DNA from: an uncultured Clostridia bacterium
GTDB lineage: Bacteria > Bacillota > Clostridia > Christensenellales > Aristaeellaceae
NCBI GenBank assembly: GCA_946615495.1
Contig: CAMOHY010000069.1
Coordinates: 1 to 9,545, forward strand
Length of the DNA stretch: 9,545 nt
Direction: 5' to 3'
Part shown: positions 6,820 to 9,545 of the stretch, one piece after another
How the letters are laid out: every line of letters begins with the position of its first letter
Numbering within the stretch: the first letter of the stretch is position 1
The notes under the pieces: generated by a model
Told to the model about the DNA's origin: nothing
Databases searched by the model: none
What the model saw: only the letters and a program-made list of their open reading frames with translations
Position numbers and translations under genes: made by a program

Positions 6820-6848
6820 ATTATACAAAAAGCCCGGCCGCCGCGCAA
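6820..6848 (-). promoter_or_regulatory. Promoter of the regulator/ABC transporter operon
   Basis: On the minus strand TTGCGC (6848-6843) and TATAAT (6825-6820) are 17 bases apart. The predicted start near 6813 coincides with the first base of the GAGGTGGG ribosome binding site, so the leader is very short. The -35 and the first seven spacer bases are identical to those of the methyltransferase promoter. Confidence 0.72.
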
Positions 6849-6859
6849 TCAAGGAAAAG

Positions 6860-6883
6860 TGACATTCCATGAGGAAAATGTCA
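6860..6883. promoter_or_regulatory. Inverted repeat in the divergent intergenic region, candidate operator
   Basis: TGACATT (6860-6866) and AATGTCA (6877-6883) are exact reverse complements separated by ten bases. The site lies about 12 bases upstream of the regulator -35 box (minus strand) and some 60 bases upstream of the plus-strand -10 at 6944. It could bind the XRE-AbrB protein or another dimer. The dyad is visible; the function is inferred. Confidence 0.45.
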
Positions 6884-6924
6884 AAAACCGTGGCGCGGCA
6901 GAATATTTTTTTCAAAATGATGTA

Positions 6925-6949
6925 AGGATGGCGTATCCTGTGATATAAT
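6925..6949 (+). promoter_or_regulatory. Extended -10 promoter for the TVP38/DMT genes with an adjoining dyad
   Basis: TG at 6941-6942, one base, then TATAAT at 6944-6949 forms an extended -10. No good -35 is present 16-18 bases upstream. The region where the -35 and spacer would lie holds a perfect dyad, AGGAT-GGCGT-ATCCT (6925-6939), ending one base before the TG. A start near 6956 gives a leader of about 75 bases, containing a CCGCTG-GTTC-CAGCGG hairpin (6971-6986). Confidence 0.65.
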
Positions 6950-7016
6950 AGCGAAGCGCGGCCAGCCATCCCGCTGGTTCCAGCGGCGGACGTTTTGCTT
7001 TCATTACTTTACCAAC

Positions 7017-7027
7017 GGAGGAGGAGG
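7017..7027 (+). promoter_or_regulatory. Triple GGAG-type ribosome binding site that fixes the TVP38 start
   Basis: GGAGGAGGAGG contains overlapping Shine-Dalgarno registers ending three to nine bases before the ATG at 7031. It lies inside the reading frame that would begin at a TTG at 6995, which argues against that upstream start. Confidence 0.75.
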
Positions 7028-7030
7028 CCC

Positions 7031-7792
7031 ATGCCGGCACACCACTCAAAAAAGCACGACGCTTTCGTAGGAAAGCATCCGGAAAATATTCGCGCCAGGA
7101 AGATCGTTGGCATAGCTTCTGTGGTTGTCATCGCCATCCTGTTTTCCCTGATCGCCTATTTCGTAGGCTTTCCCTTGGTGCGCGAATTCCGCGATTCACC
7201 GGAAACCTTCCGGGATTACGTAAAATCCAACGGCCTGCTGGGGCCGCTGATGATGATAGGCGTGATGGCCCTGCAGGTGATTGTGGCCATTATTCCGGGC
7301 GAGCCCTTTGAACTGGGGGCGGGCTTTGTGTTCGGCTGGTTCCAGGGCACGCTGCTGTGCCTGGGGGGCACGGTGGCGGCCTCCGCCCTGGTATACCTGG
7401 CGGTGCGCAAATGGGGCGTCAAGCTGGTGGAGCTTTTCTTCCCCAGGGAAAAAATCAAAAGCTTTTCCTTTTTGCAGAATGAAAAGAAGCTGGATTTGCT
7501 GGTGTTCATCCTGTTTTTAATTCCCGGCACGCCCAAGGACCTGCTTACCTACGTGGTGGGCCTGACCCCCATGAAGCTTTCCTCCTTCCTGCTGCTCACC
7601 ACCCTGGCCCGCATTCCCTCCGTGGTTTCCTCCGCGGTGACGGGCTCCCTGGCCCAGAGGGGCAGCTACAAGGCCGCCATTATCACGTACGCGGTGACGC
7701 TGGTTATTTCCATCATCTGCATTTTTATTTACCGGCACATTTCCAAAGCCGAAAAAAAGGAACAGAACGCCCATGAAGTCCGCGAAGAATGA
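7031..7792 (+). CDS. TVP38/TMEM64 family membrane protein (DedA superfamily)
   Basis: This 253-residue membrane protein has a positively charged N-terminus, a first transmembrane helix (about 24-46) and a core of several hydrophobic segments. The family hallmarks are the half-buried re-entrant motifs: IPGEPFELGAGFVFG (about 90-104), with the conserved Gly-Glu-Pro, and LIPGTPKDLLTYVVGL (about 160-175), with the Pro-Gly-Thr-Pro-Lys-Asp core. These match the VTT/SNARE-associated domain. DedA-superfamily members are linked to lipid or polyprenyl-phosphate movement across membranes and to proton-dependent homeostasis; the role here is inferred. The C-terminus is a charged tail. The start was chosen on the ribosome binding site at 7017-7027. 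The gene end overlaps the next gene by 20 bases, so the two are one transcription unit. Confidence 0.9.
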   Translation: MPAHHSKKHDAFVGKHPENIRARKIVGIASVVVIAILFSLIAYFVGFPLVREFRDSPETFRDYVKSNGLLGPLMMIGVMALQVIVAIIPGEPFELGAGFVFGWFQGTLLCLGGTVAASALVYLAVRKWGVKLVELFFPREKIKSFSFLQNEKKLDLLVFILFLIPGTPKDLLTYVVGLTPMKLSSFLLLTTLARIPSVVSSAVTGSLAQRGSYKAAIITYAVTLVISIICIFIYRHISKAEKKEQNAHEVREE

Positions 7793-8678
7793 AGCCCGCT
7801 CCGCCGCCCTGCTGTTTTTAACGGCGGCCATTTGGGGCTTTGCTATGGCTGCCCAGCGGGAGGGCAGCCGCTATTTATCCCCCTTTACCTTTAACGCCGC
7901 CCGCTTTACCATGGGCGCCCTGACCATGCTGCCGCTCATGCTGCGGGAAAACAAACGGACCCTGTCCTTCCTCAGCGGCCGGGAGGCCGCCTGCGGCGCG
8001 GTTTTAAGCTGCATCCTGTTCTGCGCTTCCCTTTTGCAGCAGATGGCCGTGGGCGAAGCGGGCGCGGGCAAGGCGGGGTTTCTGACCGCGCTGTACGTGG
8101 TGCTGGTGCCGGTGCTGGGCGTATTCCTGGGGAAAAAGACGGGCGCCACCACCTGGCTGGCCCTGCTGCTGGCGCTGCCCGCGCTGTACCTGCTGTGCGT
8201 GCCGGGCGGAGAACGGTTTTCCCTGGAAGGCCCTGACGTGCTGCTGCTCATTGGCGCTTTTTTCTGGGCCGCCCACATTTTGGCCACGGACCATTTTGTC
8301 CGCTTCGTGGCGCCGCTCAAGCTGTGCGCCGTGCAGTTTGCCGCCGGCGCGGCGCTCAACTGGCTGTGCGCCCTGCTGTTTGAAACCATTACCGGGGAAA
8401 ACCTGCTGCGGGCGCTCGTGCCGGTTCTTTACTGCGGCATCCTGTCCACGGGGGTGGGCTATTTGCTCCAAACCGTCGGCCAGCGCGGCTGCCGCCCCGC
8501 CTTCGCGGCGCTGATTCTGTCGCTGGAATCGGTGTTCTGCATCATCTCCGGGGCCCTGCTGCTGGGCGAACGGATGGATGGCCGGGGCTACCTGGGCTGC
8601 GCCCTGATGCTGCTGGCCGTGCTGCTGGCCCAGGGGGGCGGGCTGCTGAAAACGCGGGACGGCGGAACGCGGGCGTGA
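7773..8678 (+). CDS. DMT superfamily transporter (EamA-type)
   Basis: This 301-residue protein has about ten hydrophobic segments in two EamA repeats, with the usual opening of the first repeat (AAIWGFAMAAQREGSRYLSPFTFNAARF, about 19-46) and a matching second repeat from about residue 155 (LIGAFFWAAHILATDHFVRF). Such proteins move small metabolites such as amino acids, nucleosides or drugs across the membrane; the substrate cannot be read here. The ATG lies inside the end of the TVP38 gene (20-base overlap), with AAGGA about 12 bases upstream. The C-terminal tail is short and basic. No terminator is evident after the stop. Confidence 0.88.
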   Translation: MKSAKNEARSAALLFLTAAIWGFAMAAQREGSRYLSPFTFNAARFTMGALTMLPLMLRENKRTLSFLSGREAACGAVLSCILFCASLLQQMAVGEAGAGKAGFLTALYVVLVPVLGVFLGKKTGATTWLALLLALPALYLLCVPGGERFSLEGPDVLLLIGAFFWAAHILATDHFVRFVAPLKLCAVQFAAGAALNWLCALLFETITGENLLRALVPVLYCGILSTGVGYLLQTVGQRGCRPAFAALILSLESVFCIISGALLLGERMDGRGYLGCALMLLAVLLAQGGGLLKTRDGGTRA

Positions 8679-8688
8679 CGCGGTTTAT

Positions 8689-8720
8689 GGCGGCTTGAAC
8701 GCTCAAAGCGCATATCCGCC
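8689..8720 (+). other. Imperfect stem-loop between the DMT and transpeptidase genes
   Basis: GGCGG (8689-8693) can pair with CCGCC (8716-8720), and CGCT (8700-8703) with AGCG (8707-8710) inside it, leaving an internal loop. No T-run follows, so termination is unlikely. The 82-base gap shows no convincing -35/-10 pair, although TTGAAC occurs at 8695-8700. The transpeptidase gene may therefore be read from the upstream promoter. Confidence 0.35.
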
Positions 8721-8742
8721 GCGCGGGAAGCATACACTGCCG

Positions 8743-8753
8743 GGAGGAGGTGG
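8743..8753 (+). promoter_or_regulatory. Strong ribosome binding site that fixes a TTG start
   Basis: GGAGGAGGTGG lies about ten bases before TTG 8761. No ATG or GTG is in frame at suitable spacing, and the alternative TTG at 8695 has no ribosome binding site. Confidence 0.75.
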
Positions 8754-8760
8754 AAAAGCC

Positions 8761-9447
8761 TTGAAAACCCGGCAGGGAACGCTTCTTTGCGCGGCGGCGG
8801 CGCTTTTTTTAATTGCCGCGCTTTCCTGGCGCTCTCCATCCTGGTCCCAGGAAGCGGGTGCGGCCCGGCAGGTGATTCTTTGGGTGGAATTGGACCAAAA
8901 GCGCCTGACGGTGTACGAAAACGAGGTGTCCGCCGCCGTTTTCCCCATCGCCTCCGGCGCGCCGGGCACGCCCTCTCCCATCGGCGTGTTCCGGGTGGTG
9001 AGCCGCTTTGTGCCGGATATGTCGGGCTTTGGCACCCGGTTTCTGGGGCTGAACGTGCCCTGGGGCAGCTATGGCATCCACGGCACCAACAAGCCGGGCT
9101 CCATTGGCCTGAACGCTTCCCACGGCTGCATCCGCCTGCGGGTAAAGGATGCGGAAGCGCTGTACGCCATGGTGCCAACCGGCGCGCGGGTGGTGGTGGA
9201 GGGCGGGCCCTGGGGACCGCTGAATTGGGGCTTGCGCACCCTGCGGGAAGGGGACCGGGGCGCCGACGTAAAGCAGCTGCAATGGCGGCTGATCCAGCAG
9301 GGCTATTTATGGGGCGGGGCGGACGGCGTGTTCGGCCCCGCCACCCGCCAGGCGGTGGTTCGGGCCCGGAAAGCCCTGGGGCTTCCCTTAAGCGACGCCG
9401 CGGACCCCGCCCTTCAAGCCCGCCTGGGCATGCTGGCCTTTGAATAG
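8761..9447 (+). CDS. Exported L,D-transpeptidase (YkuD) with C-terminal peptidoglycan-binding domain
   Basis: From TTG 8761 the protein has 228 residues. Residues 1-5 are basic and 8-22 form a hydrophobic stretch (LLCAAAALFLIAALS), giving a signal peptide or N-terminal anchor. The YkuD domain (about 38-150) holds the conserved His107 in GIHGTN and the catalytic motif SHGCIRL (120-126), with Cys123 the nucleophile. These enzymes form 3-3 cross-links in peptidoglycan or attach molecules to it, outside the membrane. Residues about 160-225 match the PG_binding_1 repeat (LREGDRGADVKQLQWRLIQQ, then GYLWGGADGVFGPATRQAV). The usual order in many Firmicutes is a binding domain before the catalytic one; here it follows. 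It starts 82 bases after the transporter gene on the same strand and may share its transcript. The alternative start at 8695 would add 22 residues before the signal sequence. Confidence 0.9.
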   Translation: MKTRQGTLLCAAAALFLIAALSWRSPSWSQEAGAARQVILWVELDQKRLTVYENEVSAAVFPIASGAPGTPSPIGVFRVVSRFVPDMSGFGTRFLGLNVPWGSYGIHGTNKPGSIGLNASHGCIRLRVKDAEALYAMVPTGARVVVEGGPWGPLNWGLRTLREGDRGADVKQLQWRLIQQGYLWGGADGVFGPATRQAVVRARKALGLPLSDAADPALQARLGMLAFE

Positions 9448-9458
9448 ATAATTATACT

Positions 9459-9492
9459 AATTGCCATGCCGTGCGGGCACGGCATGGCAATT
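9459..9492. terminator. 16-base-pair perfect palindrome after the transpeptidase gene
   Basis: AATTGCCATGCCGTGC (9459-9474) is the exact reverse complement of 9477-9492, with two G's at the centre. It begins 12 bases after the stop codon. In RNA it would form a very stable stem, probably the 3' end of the transcript. The usual T-run is missing on the plus strand, so its status as an intrinsic terminator is uncertain; it could block 3' exonucleases instead. The minus-strand side is A/T-rich (AGTATAATTAT). Confidence 0.6.
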
Positions 9493-9503
9493 CAGACTGT
9501 CGA

Positions 9504-9545
9504 CAAACCCCAGGAAAGCATGAAAGGGCCGCAGCCCTTTCATCA
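9504..9545. repeat. Right copy of the 42-base direct repeat with an internal hairpin
   Basis: This is the second copy of the sequence at 1-42, same orientation, 40/42 identical. The hairpin arms are at 9520-9529 and 9534-9543 with a CGCA loop. Just before it lies TGTCGACA (9498-9505), an 8-base palindrome that may belong to the element but whose counterpart would lie outside the window on the left. The copy is cut by the window end. Confidence 0.8.

Noticed and set aside
8695..8760. TTG 8695 as the transpeptidase start, or TTGAAC 8695-8700 as a -35 box
   Set aside because: No ribosome binding site precedes it, and no -10-like hexamer occurs 16-18 bases after it; the strong ribosome binding site at 8743-8753 supports TTG 8761.
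9451..9479. A minus-strand promoter with TATAAT at 9456-9451
   Set aside because: The -35 position reads TGCCCG inside the palindrome, there is no extended -10, and no minus-strand gene lies downstream.
1..9545. The window as a circular molecule or a composite transposon bounded by the direct repeats
   Set aside because: The two copies are not identical. There is no transposase, integrase, replication or mobilisation gene, and the content is ordinary chromosomal metabolism and envelope genes.

Overview
The window reads as chromosomal DNA from a GC-rich member of the Firmicutes, most likely a gut-type clostridium. This rests on strong AGGAGG ribosome binding sites, consensus sigma-A promoters, TTG start use, an AbrB/SpoVT-type regulator and GC-rich codon use. 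The assignment is inference; no marker gene here fixes the taxon. Coding density is high: there are nine genes, no intergenic stretch exceeds about 230 bases, and I saw no insertion sequence, CRISPR array, tRNA or rRNA.

Region 1 (about 1-3930, plus strand) is a small carbohydrate cassette. It holds a heparinase II/III-superfamily lyase, a xylose-isomerase-like TIM-barrel sugar isomerase/epimerase, and a glycosidase that looks like family GH113. The last two genes overlap by four bases. None of the three has a signal peptide, so they probably act on imported oligosaccharides in the cytoplasm. The lyase has a consensus promoter with a palindrome between the -35 and -10 boxes. The isomerase/glycosidase pair has its own extended -10 promoter. 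A hairpin that can terminate in both directions closes the cassette against the convergent gene.

Region 2 (about 3932-6850, minus strand) holds a SpoU/TrmH-type RNA methyltransferase on its own promoter. Upstream of it lies a tight three-gene operon: an XRE-AbrB fusion regulator, an ABC ATPase and an ABC-2 permease. The regulator, its short leader and nearby inverted repeats suggest autoregulation. The regulator and methyltransferase promoters share an identical 13-base -35/spacer block.

Region 3 (about 6925-9492, plus strand) runs divergently from the regulator. It holds a TVP38/TMEM64 (DedA-like) membrane protein overlapping a DMT/EamA transporter, then an exported L,D-transpeptidase with a peptidoglycan-binding domain. 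All three concern membrane or envelope. A 34-base near-perfect palindrome follows the transpeptidase.

The two ends of the window carry direct copies of one 42-base sequence (40/42 identical) that contains a perfect 10-base-pair hairpin. This is probably a dispersed intergenic repeat of the host genome. The strongest leads are this repeat, the lyase/isomerase/GH113 combination, and the paired promoter architecture of the minus-strand units.
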